Source: CAYOXX01 sp964408025 (GTDB lineage: Bacteria > Acidobacteriota > DATKUA01). From it: a DNA stretch of 31,164 bases. The stretch is from NCBI GenBank assembly GCA_964408025.1, contig CAYOXX010000030.1:1-31164 (forward strand), written 5' to 3'. Shown here one piece after another: positions 1 through 7,160 of the stretch (its first letter is position 1; each line of letters opens with the position of its first letter). Under the pieces are notes generated by a model. It was not told the DNA's origin. It did no database searches and saw only the letters and a program-made list of their open reading frames with translations. A program made the translations under genes and the position numbers.

Positions 1-259
1 AGCCGCCCAGGATCTTGATGCCGAATCGTTCGTGCACGCGCAGCATGGCGGCCGCGAACTGCTCGGATTCCTCGGAATCGAGGAAATCCAGGCTGTCCAA
101 CTCCTCCGGGCGCAGCCTCGAGGTGTCGGCCTGCAGCCCGATTATGCGCTCCGGGATCGCCGTCGAGAGCCCGCGCCGGCGTTCCAGCACCTCCTCGAAT
201 ACTGACGGGTGCATGCAGTTGACGAAGTAGCCAAACGGCCGCGGGCCGGGTTTCCCCTG
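1..259 (-). pseudogene. Homocysteine S-methyltransferase C-terminal fragment, 5'-truncated
   Basis: Reading leftward from position 259, the frame encodes a segment containing FGYFVNCMHPSVFEEVL and, at the window edge, FGIKILGG. These match two conserved parts of the homocysteine S-methyltransferase (HMT/BHMT) fold: the 'NC-hP' strand and the approach to the zinc-binding GGCCGT motif, which would lie just beyond position 1. Family members run about 300 residues, and the roughly 200 N-terminal residues should precede this segment. Instead an in-frame TGA (260-262) sits directly upstream and the neighbouring DNA is the end of the OPT transporter gene. The only in-frame ATG is inside the NCMHP motif, and no ribosome binding site is seen. 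I read it as a 5'-truncated remnant; an assembly junction is the other explanation. The family assignment is fairly sure, the pseudogene status less so. Confidence 0.6.
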
Positions 260-267
260 TCAGGACC

Positions 268-2235
268 TTACCGCCTCTCGCCGGAGTGGATCGCCCTCCA
301 GAGGAAGAATATCAGCAGCGCGACAGGGAGAACGTTCAGCAGGTGCTGCGGGTAGAGCTCGAGCCAATGGAGGAAGTCCGGCAGCACCGGCGTCGGCCTG
401 CCCATGAAGAAGGCGTAGGCGGCGATGCCGACGCCCATCAGGCCCTCGCCGCCGACCAGCCCGGAGCCGAACAGTATCCCCTGCTCGCGGCGCTTGCGCA
501 TCAGCTCCTTATCGCCGCGGCTCATCTTCTCGACGATCAGGCGAATGAGGCCGCCGACGAAGATCGGAGACATCGTCGACAGCGGCAGGTAGACGCCCAC
601 GGCAAATGCCAGCGTCGGCAGGCGCAGGAAGGCGATCACCAGCGTGATCGCCACGCCGACCAGCACCAGCGCCCAGGGAATCGACTGGTCGATGATGCCG
701 TCGACCACCAGCTTCATCATGTTCGCCTGCGGCGCGCCCAGCTCCGGGCCTCCGATCTCGTACTGGCTGGCCAGGAGGAAAACTGAAGCGGTGACGAAGA
801 AGGCGGTAGCCAGTACGCCGATGATCTCGCCCACCTGCTGCCGACTCGGCGTGGCGCCGAGCAGGAAGCCGGTTTTAAGGTCCTGGCTGGTGTCGCCGGC
901 GATCGATGCGGCCACTCCTACCATGGTGCCCATGACGATGATCGTCACCTTGCCGGTTGTGTCGGTCCAGCCGAAGAGCAGGAAGATGAGGCTGGTGCAG
1001 ATCAGCGTGGCGATGATCATGCCCGAGGTGGGGTTGCTGGTGACGCCCACCAGGCCGACGATGCGGGCGCTGACGGTGACGAAGAAGAAGGCGAAGACCA
1101 CCACCAGGATGCCGATGCCGAAGCGGGTCAGGAAGGCCATCGGGTCGATTGCCGGGAACAGGAAGGCGAACAGAGTGACGACCGCGACGGCGATCAGGGC
1201 GCCGATGCCGACGACCCTCAGGCTCAGGTCGCGATCAGAGCGGCGCGTCTCTTCGATTCCAGCAGCCCCGCCTCGTAATCTGGCGACGCCCAGCTTGAAC
1301 GACTTGACCATTGTGGGGATCGACTTGATCAGTGTGATGATGCCGGCGCTGGCCACCGCGCCGGCGCCGATGTAGCGGACGTAGTAGTTGCGCATCTCGC
1401 TCAGCGTCAGCTCGTCGATGATCTTCGAAGCCGGGGCTATGATCTGGCTGCCCCACAGCGACGCCATCACCGGCATGATCACAAGGTAGCTGAGCCCGGC
1501 ACCGCAGACCATGATCGTCCCTATCTTGAATCCCAGGATGTAACCGACGCCGAGGAGCGCCGGCGAGGTCTCGAGGCTGACCTGGGCCTTCTTGACGAAC
1601 GGCAGGTTCCAGGCGATCTTGTCGTTCCAGAGCTGCAGCCCCTTCCAGAACAGCGAGTAGACGAGCGAGATCCCCATGCCGGTGAAGACGTGCTTCGCCG
1701 TCGTGCCCCCCTCCTCGGCAGCCACTAGCACCTCGGCGCTGGCGGTGCCCTCGGGATAGGGGAGCTTGCCGTGCTCCTCGTTGATCAGGAAGCGGCGCAG
1801 GGGCACCATGAAGAGCACGCCCAGGCAGCCGCCGATGGCCGCCAGCAGACTGACCTGCAGGTAGTCCGGCTCCAGCCCCCAGAGCCAGATCGCCGGGATG
1901 GTGAAGATGATCCCCGAGGCCAGCGACGAGCTGGCCGAGCCGACCGTCTTGGCCATGTTGCTCTCCAGGATCGTCGCCCGGCCGAGCAGCGGCCTCAGCA
2001 TGGCGAAGACCGCCACCGTCATCACCGCTATCGGAATTGATGTGGAGATCGTAAGGCCGACGCGCAGCCCCAGGTAGGCGTTGGCCGCGCCGAAGGCTAT
2101 CCCGAAAAGGCTGCCGAGGATGATCCCCTTCCAGGTGAACTCCACCATCCTCGACTCGTCCGCAACGTAGGCTATGTACTCGTCGCCGGGGATCTCCTCG
2201 TAGGCCTCCGGCCGCAGCCCGCGTCTTTCCGCCAT
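268..2235 (-). CDS. OPT family oligopeptide/metal-chelate transporter
   Basis: A 655-residue polytopic inner-membrane protein of the OPT (oligopeptide transporter/YSL) superfamily, proton-coupled importers of small peptides or metal chelates. The N-terminus has the family pattern of a short soluble stretch (IPGDEYIAYVAD) followed by FTWKGIILGSLFGIAFGAANAYLGL in pieces typical of the first membrane segments. Many further hydrophobic helices follow, and the C-terminus is short and basic (SGERR). I start at the ATG at 2233-2235 because GGGAGGG lies 5-6 bases upstream; an upstream in-frame start at 2310 would fall on the promoter. It is transcribed alone and divergently from the small gene at 2393, with palindromes in the shared region that suggest regulation. 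The substrate cannot be told from sequence; bacterial homologues act on di- to tetrapeptides or siderophore-like chelates. Confidence 0.9.
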   Translation of the reverse strand: MAERRGLRPEAYEEIPGDEYIAYVADESRMVEFTWKGIILGSLFGIAFGAANAYLGLRVGLTISTSIPIAVMTVAVFAMLRPLLGRATILESNMAKTVGSASSSLASGIIFTIPAIWLWGLEPDYLQVSLLAAIGGCLGVLFMVPLRRFLINEEHGKLPYPEGTASAEVLVAAEEGGTTAKHVFTGMGISLVYSLFWKGLQLWNDKIAWNLPFVKKAQVSLETSPALLGVGYILGFKIGTIMVCGAGLSYLVIMPVMASLWGSQIIAPASKIIDELTLSEMRNYYVRYIGAGAVASAGIITLIKSIPTMVKSFKLGVARLRGGAAGIEETRRSDRDLSLRVVGIGALIAVAVVTLFAFLFPAIDPMAFLTRFGIGILVVVFAFFFVTVSARIVGLVGVTSNPTSGMIIATLICTSLIFLLFGWTDTTGKVTIIVMGTMVGVAASIAGDTSQDLKTGFLLGATPSRQQVGEIIGVLATAFFVTASVFLLASQYEIGGPELGAPQANMMKLVVDGIIDQSIPWALVLVGVAITLVIAFLRLPTLAFAVGVYLPLSTMSPIFVGGLIRLIVEKMSRGDKELMRKRREQGILFGSGLVGGEGLMGVGIAAYAFFMGRPTPVLPDFLHWLELYPQHLLNVLPVALLIFFLWRAIHSGERR

Positions 2236-2257
2236 CGAACCCTCCCCTGATCGTGAG

Positions 2258-2269
2258 CCGACTAGTCGG
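2258..2269. promoter_or_regulatory. 12-bp perfect palindrome, candidate operator
   Basis: CCGACTAGTCGG is a perfect 12-base palindrome lying 22 bases upstream of the OPT start codon and just downstream of its predicted -10 box. This is a usual place for a repressor operator in the transcribed leader. The binding protein is unknown. Confidence 0.35.
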
Positions 2270-2281
2270 ACAGGAGCGCTT

Positions 2282-2310
2282 AGTCTAGCGGAGCCCCGGC
2301 ACCGGGGCAA
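2282..2310 (-). promoter_or_regulatory. Promoter of the OPT transporter gene
   Basis: On the minus strand, TTGCCC (2310-2305) and TAGACT (2287-2282) are separated by 17 bases, each matching four of six positions of the sigma70 hexamers. The spacing and the position about 47 bases upstream of the start codon fit. Confidence 0.45.
2293..2308. repeat. GC-rich 7+7 bp inverted repeat inside the OPT promoter
   Basis: GCCCCGG-CA-CCGGGGC lies within the spacer and -35 box of the minus-strand OPT promoter. It could be a regulator site covering the promoter or, in RNA from the opposite strand, a hairpin. Confidence 0.4.
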
Positions 2311-2332
2311 CCGTTCGTCGCACAGGGCTGCG

Positions 2333-2361
2333 TTGACACCCTTTGCGCGCTATGCTAACGT
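2333..2361 (+). promoter_or_regulatory. Promoter of the small YHS-like gene
   Basis: A perfect TTGACA (2333-2338), a 17-base spacer and an extended -10 (TG at 2353-2354, then TAACGT at 2356-2361). Transcription would begin near 2368 and give a leader of about 25 bases before the GTG start at 2393. Confidence 0.6.
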
Positions 2362-2392
2362 CCATCGACTCAACTGCTTGGGAGCAATCGGC

Positions 2393-2680
2393 GTGCGCAG
2401 CCTCATCTCGATAGCCTTTATTATTCTGATCCTGCTGGGACTGTTCTTCTTCCTCAAATCGTTCGTATCGAAAGGGCCGGACGCCGGGCGCCGCTTCAAG
2501 GGGCCGAACTTCAAGGGCCTGCGCAACGAGCTCGACCGGGGCGAGCTGCACCGCGACCCCGTCAGCGGCACCTACGTCGCCGAGGGCGACGCCGTGATCG
2601 TCGAGAAGGGCGGCAGGAAGTACTACTTCGCCTCCGAGGAGAACGCCGAGCGCTTCCGCCGCGGCGAGACGGAGGATTGA
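2393..2680 (+). CDS. Small membrane-anchored YHS-like protein
   Basis: A 95-residue protein with one N-terminal membrane helix (about residues 4-22, rich in I, L and F), a basic linker with a KGPDAG...FKGPNFKGL stretch, and a C-terminal region reading DPVSGTYV ... VEKGGRKYYFASEENAERF. This resembles the YHS/TRASH-type 'DPV(C/S)G...yYFcs..C...F' pattern found in small proteins of the PP0621 kind. The cysteines used for metal binding in true YHS domains are serine or alanine here, so metal binding is doubtful. The GTG start at 2393 is chosen because GGGAG lies 8 bases upstream and an upstream in-frame TTG falls inside the -35 box. The function is unknown; the N-terminal helix suggests an inner-membrane protein with a cytoplasmic domain. 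Confidence 0.75.
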   Translation: MRSLISIAFIILILLGLFFFLKSFVSKGPDAGRRFKGPNFKGLRNELDRGELHRDPVSGTYVAEGDAVIVEKGGRKYYFASEENAERFRRGETED

Positions 2681-2821
2681 ACTCAAACACGCCACCTCGA
2701 GCTATCAGCTTACCTATTATCTATATACATTGCCTTTCAAGCATGCTCCTGAAGTGTGTCCGAGCGCCGATAGGATCAGACATTGCGGTTCTGAATCCCG
2801 TTAGCCGTGGATAATTCTGTT

Positions 2822-2836
2822 AAACCTGAGAGGTTT
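2822..2836. repeat. 6+6 bp inverted repeat upstream of the DUF1579 gene
   Basis: AAACCT-GAG-AGGTTT lies about 40 bases upstream of the start codon at 2874, so it may be an operator or a leader hairpin. The 193-base gap 2681-2873 is AT-richer than its surroundings and otherwise holds nothing I can name. Confidence 0.3.
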
Positions 2837-2873
2837 TGATAGCATGGGGTGAACAAATAGAAGGGGTACAGCG

Positions 2874-3458
2874 ATGCGCAGACAAACGGCGATTTCAGTT
2901 CTGATGACTCTGCTTGTGGCAGCCGGATTCTGGGCCGGACCTTCGTTTGCCCAGGACGGCACCACCGGCGACTGCAGCGGCCTCAATCCCAACGCGCCGC
3001 CCGAGACGGCCCAGTTCGCCTTCCTCATCGGCGAGTGGGACGCCGCGATATTCCAACGCTCTCCAGCCGGTGAGATCCAAAGCGCCACGGCGATTTGGCG
3101 TATATTCTGGATTCTCAATGGCTACGCCATCCAGGACACCTGGATCGTCTACCCGGCCTACGGCGGCGAACCGAATTACGGCACCATGTTCAGAACCTAC
3201 GACGCCGAGCTCGGCCACTGGGTGATCGTCGAACAAACCACCTTGGAATTGGAATTCAAGCAGATGACCGCCGAGCAGGTCGGGGACACGATGGTCATGA
3301 CGGGAGAGGAGGAGACGCCACGCGGCAGGGTGCTCACACGCAGGGTACTCCACAACATCCGAGAAGACTCGTTCGATTGGCGATTCGATCTCTCCTACGA
3401 TGGCGGCGAGACCTGGGAAGAGGGCCTCTACACCATGCGCGTCACACGCAGGCGCTGA
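2874..3458 (+). CDS. Secreted DUF1579-type protein
   Basis: A 194-residue protein with a classical signal peptide: basic residues at 2-3, a hydrophobic core, and cleavage after SFA at residue 26 before QD. The mature part begins its domain with FAFLIGEWDA, the usual opening of the DUF1579/lipocalin-like family (L-G-W/T-W). It continues as alternating strands with a pair of Trp-rich segments (IWRIFWILNGYAIQDTWIV) and ends with DLSYDGGETWEEG. The fold suggests a periplasmic beta-barrel that could bind a small ligand, but no function has been assigned to the family that I can rely on. An AAGGGG site lies 7 bases before the ATG. The gene appears to stand alone. Confidence 0.7.
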   Translation: MRRQTAISVLMTLLVAAGFWAGPSFAQDGTTGDCSGLNPNAPPETAQFAFLIGEWDAAIFQRSPAGEIQSATAIWRIFWILNGYAIQDTWIVYPAYGGEPNYGTMFRTYDAELGHWVIVEQTTLELEFKQMTAEQVGDTMVMTGEEETPRGRVLTRRVLHNIREDSFDWRFDLSYDGGETWEEGLYTMRVTRRR

Positions 3459-3514
3459 GCCGTATCTCGCCTTTAGCTGTCGGCGAACAAGCGAGCCTGG
3501 TCACACCGATATTG

Positions 3515-3523
3515 TGCTAGTAT
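3515..3523 (+). promoter_or_regulatory. Extended -10 promoter before the aldolase operon
   Basis: TGC-TAGTAT is an extended -10 element with no convincing -35 box at the normal distance. It would start the transcript about 95 bases upstream of the aldolase gene at 3624. Confidence 0.35.
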
Positions 3524-3623
3524 TCCCCTCGCGGAGTGCGGGGAGAAGTCAAGCCGGAGACAGCTACGCGAACTCGGCTCCGAGAGATGTTGTTCACGAC
3601 TATCCCATAAGGAGGCACCGCTG

Positions 3624-4412
3624 ATGGACTGGGGAATGAGGAACCGTTTGTCGCGGCTGATTCAGTCGGACGGCCACTGCATGTTTCTGCCGATCGACCA
3701 CGGCTACTTCCAGGGGCCGACCAGCAAGCTCGAGAAGCCCGGCGAAACCATCCGCCCGCTGATCCAGTACGCCGACGGGCTTTTTGTCACCCGTGGCGTG
3801 CTGCGCGCCTGCGTCGATCCGCAGAACAGCCCGCCGGTTATCCTCAGGGTGTCGGGCGGCACCAGCATCATCGGTAAGAACCTCGCCCACGAGGCGATAA
3901 CCACTTCGATCCAGGAGGCGATCAGGCTCAACGTCGCCGCCGTCGGCATGTCGATCTTCGTGGGCAGCGACTACGAGTACGACACGCTGGTGAACCTTGG
4001 CAAGCTCGTTAACGAGTGCGAGAACCACGGCATCCCCGTCATGGCCGTGACGGCCGTGGGCAAAGAGATGGAGAAGCGGGACGCCCGCTACCTGGGCCTG
4101 TGCTGCCGCATCGCCGCCGAGTTCGGCGCCAAGGTAGTGAAGACCTACTGGTGCGAGAACTTCGACAAGGTTGTCGAGGGCTGCCCCGTGCCGGTCGTCA
4201 TGGCCGGCGGACCCAAGTGCGAGACCGAGCGCGAGGTCTTCGCATTCGTCCACGACGGCATGCAGCGGGGCGCCATCGGCGTCAACCTCGGCCGCAATAT
4301 CTGGCAGCACCAGTACCCTGCGGCCGTGATGAGGGCACTACGCACCGTAATACACGAGGATGCTTCGGTAGATGATGCGGTGGGCATCTTCGAAGATGAA
4401 AAGAAGAAGTGA
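3624..4412 (+). CDS. LsrF/DeoC/FbaB-type class I aldolase
   Basis: A 262-residue cytoplasmic TIM-barrel aldolase. The N-terminal LPIDHGYFQGP motif (residues 22-32), with the following 'L-kp' segment, is characteristic of LsrF, the 3-hydroxy-5-phosphonooxypentane-2,4-dione thiolase of autoinducer-2 breakdown, and of related FbaB-like class I aldolases. Lys173 in VVKTYW is at the position of the Schiff-base lysine, and Lys198 in MAGGPK lies at the phosphate-binding end of the barrel; the GVNLGRNIWQH segment completes the phosphate site. An AGGAGG site lies 8 bases before the ATG. The gene is 13 bases upstream of the fused aldolase/dehydrogenase. No lsrK, lsrR, lsrG or lsrACDB homologue is present, so AI-2 processing is unlikely; a phosphorylated ketose or hydroxyketone is a better guess. 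Confidence 0.8.
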   Translation: MDWGMRNRLSRLIQSDGHCMFLPIDHGYFQGPTSKLEKPGETIRPLIQYADGLFVTRGVLRACVDPQNSPPVILRVSGGTSIIGKNLAHEAITTSIQEAIRLNVAAVGMSIFVGSDYEYDTLVNLGKLVNECENHGIPVMAVTAVGKEMEKRDARYLGLCCRIAAEFGAKVVKTYWCENFDKVVEGCPVPVVMAGGPKCETEREVFAFVHDGMQRGAIGVNLGRNIWQHQYPAAVMRALRTVIHEDASVDDAVGIFEDEKKK

Positions 4413-4425
4413 CCAGTAGAATCCC

Positions 4426-6534
4426 ATGGAGATGCTCTTCAAGGAAAAGGATGCCGAGGCACTAACCGCGGAATACGCGGACTGTCCGAGAGAGCTGGCG
4501 CTGCGCGTCTACACGTCACACCTCATCGGCGGCGACAGCGGCATGGTCTTGCACGGCGGCGGCAACACTTCAGTAAAAATCAGGCAAAAGAACGTTGTGG
4601 GCGAAGAAGAAGATGTTCTCTTCGTCAAGGGGAGCGGGTGCGACCTGGCGGATATCGAGCCGGGGGGCTTTGTCGGCCTGAATCTCGATCCCCTGCGAAA
4701 GCTCCGCCGTCTCGAATCCCTATCGGACGAGGAGATGGAGAACCAGTTGCTGATCAACCGCATCTCCAGCCGCGCACCCGATCCGTCCGTCGAGGCCCTG
4801 TTGCACGCCTTTCTACCCCATAAATACGTGGACCACACGCACGCCGACAGCGTTCTCATCCTGACAAACCAGAAGCGTGGCGAGGAGATCGTCAAGGAGG
4901 CTCTGGGGAGCGGAATTGCTGTTTTGCCTTATGCCGTGTCGGGCCTGCCGTTGGCAAAGGCGGTGATCGAACAGTACGAAAAACAACCCGACATCGAGGC
5001 CATCGTGATTCTCAATCACGGGATATTCATCTTCGCCGAGGATGTCAGGACTTCCTATGAAAGAATGATCGACTACGTCAGCAGGGCGGAAGCGTATATC
5101 GAGGAGCGGATACGGGATAAGCCGTTGACGACTCCGCTCCCGGGCAAGGCATCTCCGAGGGACTTCGATTCGGCCCTGGCGAGGACAAGCCAGGTAATCC
5201 GCGGCTCGTGCGCCCACCGGGCGCCGGACGGCCGGCTGCGCCGCTTCCACGTCGAGTCTCGGAGCGCGCCCGATCTAATCGAAGCCTCCCTCTCGAAAGA
5301 GGCCAAACCGATATGCAGGTCCGGGATTCTCACACCCGATCACGCGATCCGGACGAAGAACAGGATGGCGTACATCGAATCGATTCCGGAAAGCGACGAT
5401 GACCTGAAGCGGATCGTGGGCCGTGCGGTGGACTCCTTCAAGGGAAACTATCACCGATATTTTCAAGAACAGGTGAAGGCCAAGGGTATCGAGCGCGAGG
5501 AGCTGGATCCCTATCCGCGACTATTCCTCGCTGCCGGCTTGGGGCTCGTCGCACTCGGGCTCACGTGTGAGGAGGCGCGCATCGCCGCCGACATCGGCGA
5601 GCACACAGTCCGCGCCAAGCTCCGCGCCGGCGCCCTTGGTGAGTATCTCGCCATCTCCGATTCCCACGTCTTCGACATGGAGTACTGGAGCTTGCAGCAG
5701 AAGAAGCTGGGCGGGTTGTCCTCGCCGCCGCTTCAAGGACAGGTCGCCCTTATCACGGGCGCGGGCGGAGCCATCGGCTGTGGTATAGCGGAACGTCTGC
5801 TGGCCGCCGGCGCCGCCGTGGCGATATCCGATATCGATGAATCCGGTCTGGAAAAGGTCCGCTCCATCCTGGCGGAAAAGTATGGCGGAAGCCTGATAGA
5901 AAGCAGTCTCGTCGACGTCACGGATTACCACGCTGTCGAAAAGGGTTTCGAAGAGATCGGCCGCAGGCTTGGCGGCGTCGATATCGTCGTCCCCAACGCC
6001 GGCATAGCCCACGTAGCCAGAATTGAGGACCTCGACCCGGAAAAACTCGACCAGGTCGTCGCCGTGAATCTCAAGGGCACTTTCAACGTCATCAAAGCCT
6101 CCATACCGGTCTTCAGGAGGCAGGGAACGGGCGGGAACATCGTCGTCATCAGCTCGAAGAATGTATTCGATCCGGGCGCCTCATTCGGCGCCTACAGCGC
6201 CTCCAAAGCGGGAGCGCACCAGATATCGAAGATCGCCGCGCTGGAGCTGGCAGAGTTGGGAGTCCGGGTCAACATGGTCAATCCCGACGCAATCTTCGGC
6301 GACGAAAAGGTGTCCTCGAAACTCTGGGACCTCGTGGGGCCGGAGAGGATGAAATCGCGCGGCCTCGATGCCGAGGGTCTGCGCGAGTACTACCGCCAGC
6401 GGAACCTGCTCAAGGAGCGCGTACTGGCTGAGCACGTCGGCAACGCCGTTCTCTTCTTCGCCAGCGATCAGACGCCGACAACCGGCGCGACGCTGCCCGT
6501 CGACGGCGGTATCCCCTCGGCGTTCCCGAGATAG
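4426..6534 (+). CDS. Bifunctional class II aldolase / short-chain dehydrogenase
   Basis: A 702-residue fusion. Residues about 15-430 form a class II (zinc) aldolase of the RhaD/AraD/FucA kind: HGGGNTS at 43-49, the zinc motif DHTHAD with His137 and His139, and a third histidine, His198, in LNHGIF. Residues about 437-700 are an SDR domain with the nucleotide-binding motif TGAGGAIG and catalytic Tyr590/Lys594 in YSASK, ending in the usual DGG segment. The best-known enzyme with this layout, rhamnulose-1-phosphate aldolase/lactaldehyde dehydrogenase, cleaves rhamnulose-1-phosphate to DHAP and lactaldehyde and oxidises the aldehyde. No rhamnose isomerase or kinase accompanies it here, so the actual ketose phosphate is open. 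The start at ATGGAGATG has no strong ribosome site, consistent with coupling to the upstream aldolase. Confidence 0.85.
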   Translation: MEMLFKEKDAEALTAEYADCPRELALRVYTSHLIGGDSGMVLHGGGNTSVKIRQKNVVGEEEDVLFVKGSGCDLADIEPGGFVGLNLDPLRKLRRLESLSDEEMENQLLINRISSRAPDPSVEALLHAFLPHKYVDHTHADSVLILTNQKRGEEIVKEALGSGIAVLPYAVSGLPLAKAVIEQYEKQPDIEAIVILNHGIFIFAEDVRTSYERMIDYVSRAEAYIEERIRDKPLTTPLPGKASPRDFDSALARTSQVIRGSCAHRAPDGRLRRFHVESRSAPDLIEASLSKEAKPICRSGILTPDHAIRTKNRMAYIESIPESDDDLKRIVGRAVDSFKGNYHRYFQEQVKAKGIEREELDPYPRLFLAAGLGLVALGLTCEEARIAADIGEHTVRAKLRAGALGEYLAISDSHVFDMEYWSLQQKKLGGLSSPPLQGQVALITGAGGAIGCGIAERLLAAGAAVAISDIDESGLEKVRSILAEKYGGSLIESSLVDVTDYHAVEKGFEEIGRRLGGVDIVVPNAGIAHVARIEDLDPEKLDQVVAVNLKGTFNVIKASIPVFRRQGTGGNIVVISSKNVFDPGASFGAYSASKAGAHQISKIAALELAELGVRVNMVNPDAIFGDEKVSSKLWDLVGPERMKSRGLDAEGLREYYRQRNLLKERVLAEHVGNAVLFFASDQTPTTGATLPVDGGIPSAFPR

Positions 6535-6586
6535 TCTTGGAACCTGAGCCTTCGCAAACATCTCCCACTTGAAGGAGTATCAGAGA

Positions 6587-6958
6587 ATGATTTTGAAGCA
6601 CGTAGCGCTTGTTTGCAGCTCCGAAGAGAACAGCGATAAATTTTACGGAGAAATCCTTGGCCTAGAGAAGGTAAGCTTCAAAACGCTGCCGAGCGCTCTC
6701 GCCAGTCAGATCTTCGACGTCGACTCAGAATTCAAAATGATCAATTACGCCAGCGACGATATCCACTTCGAGATATTCATCGGCAAGCATGACTATATAG
6801 GAAAAAGGATCGAGCACGTCTGCCTCCAAGTCGAAGATCTGGAAGAGTTTCTCGACAGATGCCGCGCCGGGGGGGTGAAAATCCTTCAGGTTCCCAAGGG
6901 CGACAAGACCGTCACGTTTATCGAAGATCCAGATGGCAATCTCTTTGAGATAAAGTAA
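6587..6958 (+). CDS. VOC-family (glyoxalase-like) protein
   Basis: A 123-residue protein with the paired beta-alpha-beta-beta-beta units of the vicinal oxygen chelate fold. It opens with LKHVALVCSSEENSDKFY and a central EILGLEKV, and the second half has IEHVCLQVEDLEEFLDR and FIEDPDGNLFEIK, which supplies the C-terminal metal-ligand glutamate. Relatives include glyoxalase I, methylmalonyl-CoA epimerase and ring-cleaving dioxygenases, so the exact reaction is not fixed. The ATG at 6587 is preferred because AAGGAG lies 9 bases upstream; an earlier in-frame TTG lacks one. It lies 52 bases after the aldolase/dehydrogenase and probably belongs to that operon, perhaps as an isomerase or to detoxify an aldehyde product. 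Confidence 0.75.
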   Translation: MILKHVALVCSSEENSDKFYGEILGLEKVSFKTLPSALASQIFDVDSEFKMINYASDDIHFEIFIGKHDYIGKRIEHVCLQVEDLEEFLDRCRAGGVKILQVPKGDKTVTFIEDPDGNLFEIK

Positions 6959-6989
6959 ATAGAGACGCCTTTCAGTAAACAGCTCCGGC

Positions 6990-7140
6990 TGACGGGAATG
7001 TCCACCCATTCCGAATGCCACTCGATTTTCAGCTTACCGTTGCGGTTGATAGACGCCTTGGCGATAATGGGCGCGCCGCGCGCTGCCGCGGATTCAATCG
7101 CGAAAGAACGAAATCGTTTCTCATATTCGCCTCTCTCCAA
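6990..7140 (-). pseudogene. Possible minus-strand gene remnant
   Basis: The minus strand between 7140 and about 6990 reads as a protein-like segment including FRSFAIESAAARG and IIAKASINRNGKLKIEW, with plausible codon use. It has only a TTG possible start and no ribosome site before it, and its frame runs on antisense into the VOC gene before stopping at 6886. I do not recognise the family. It may be a gene relic or chance; a candidate promoter for the downstream operon overlaps it. Confidence 0.2.
7040..7068 (+). promoter_or_regulatory. Promoter of the dehydrogenase-folD-coaE-queD operon
   Basis: TTGCGG (7040-7045), a 17-base spacer and GATAAT (7063-7068, five of six matches). It lies about 95 bases upstream of the probable ATG at 7161. 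Confidence 0.4.
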
Positions 7141-7160
7141 TGTGGGAGCCGGAGCAAGCG

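Noticed and set aside
2333..2392. An earlier in-frame TTG start for the small YHS-like gene
   Set aside because: It overlaps a perfect -35 box; the GTG at 2393 has a proper ribosome site.
3467..3486. TCGCC...GGCGA hairpin after the DUF1579 gene as a terminator
   Set aside because: The stem is only five bases with a ten-base loop and no T-tract follows.
3624..4412. Autoinducer-2 processing pathway because of the LsrF-like protein
   Set aside because: No LsrK, LsrR, LsrG or Lsr transporter genes are nearby, so a different ketose phosphate is more likely.
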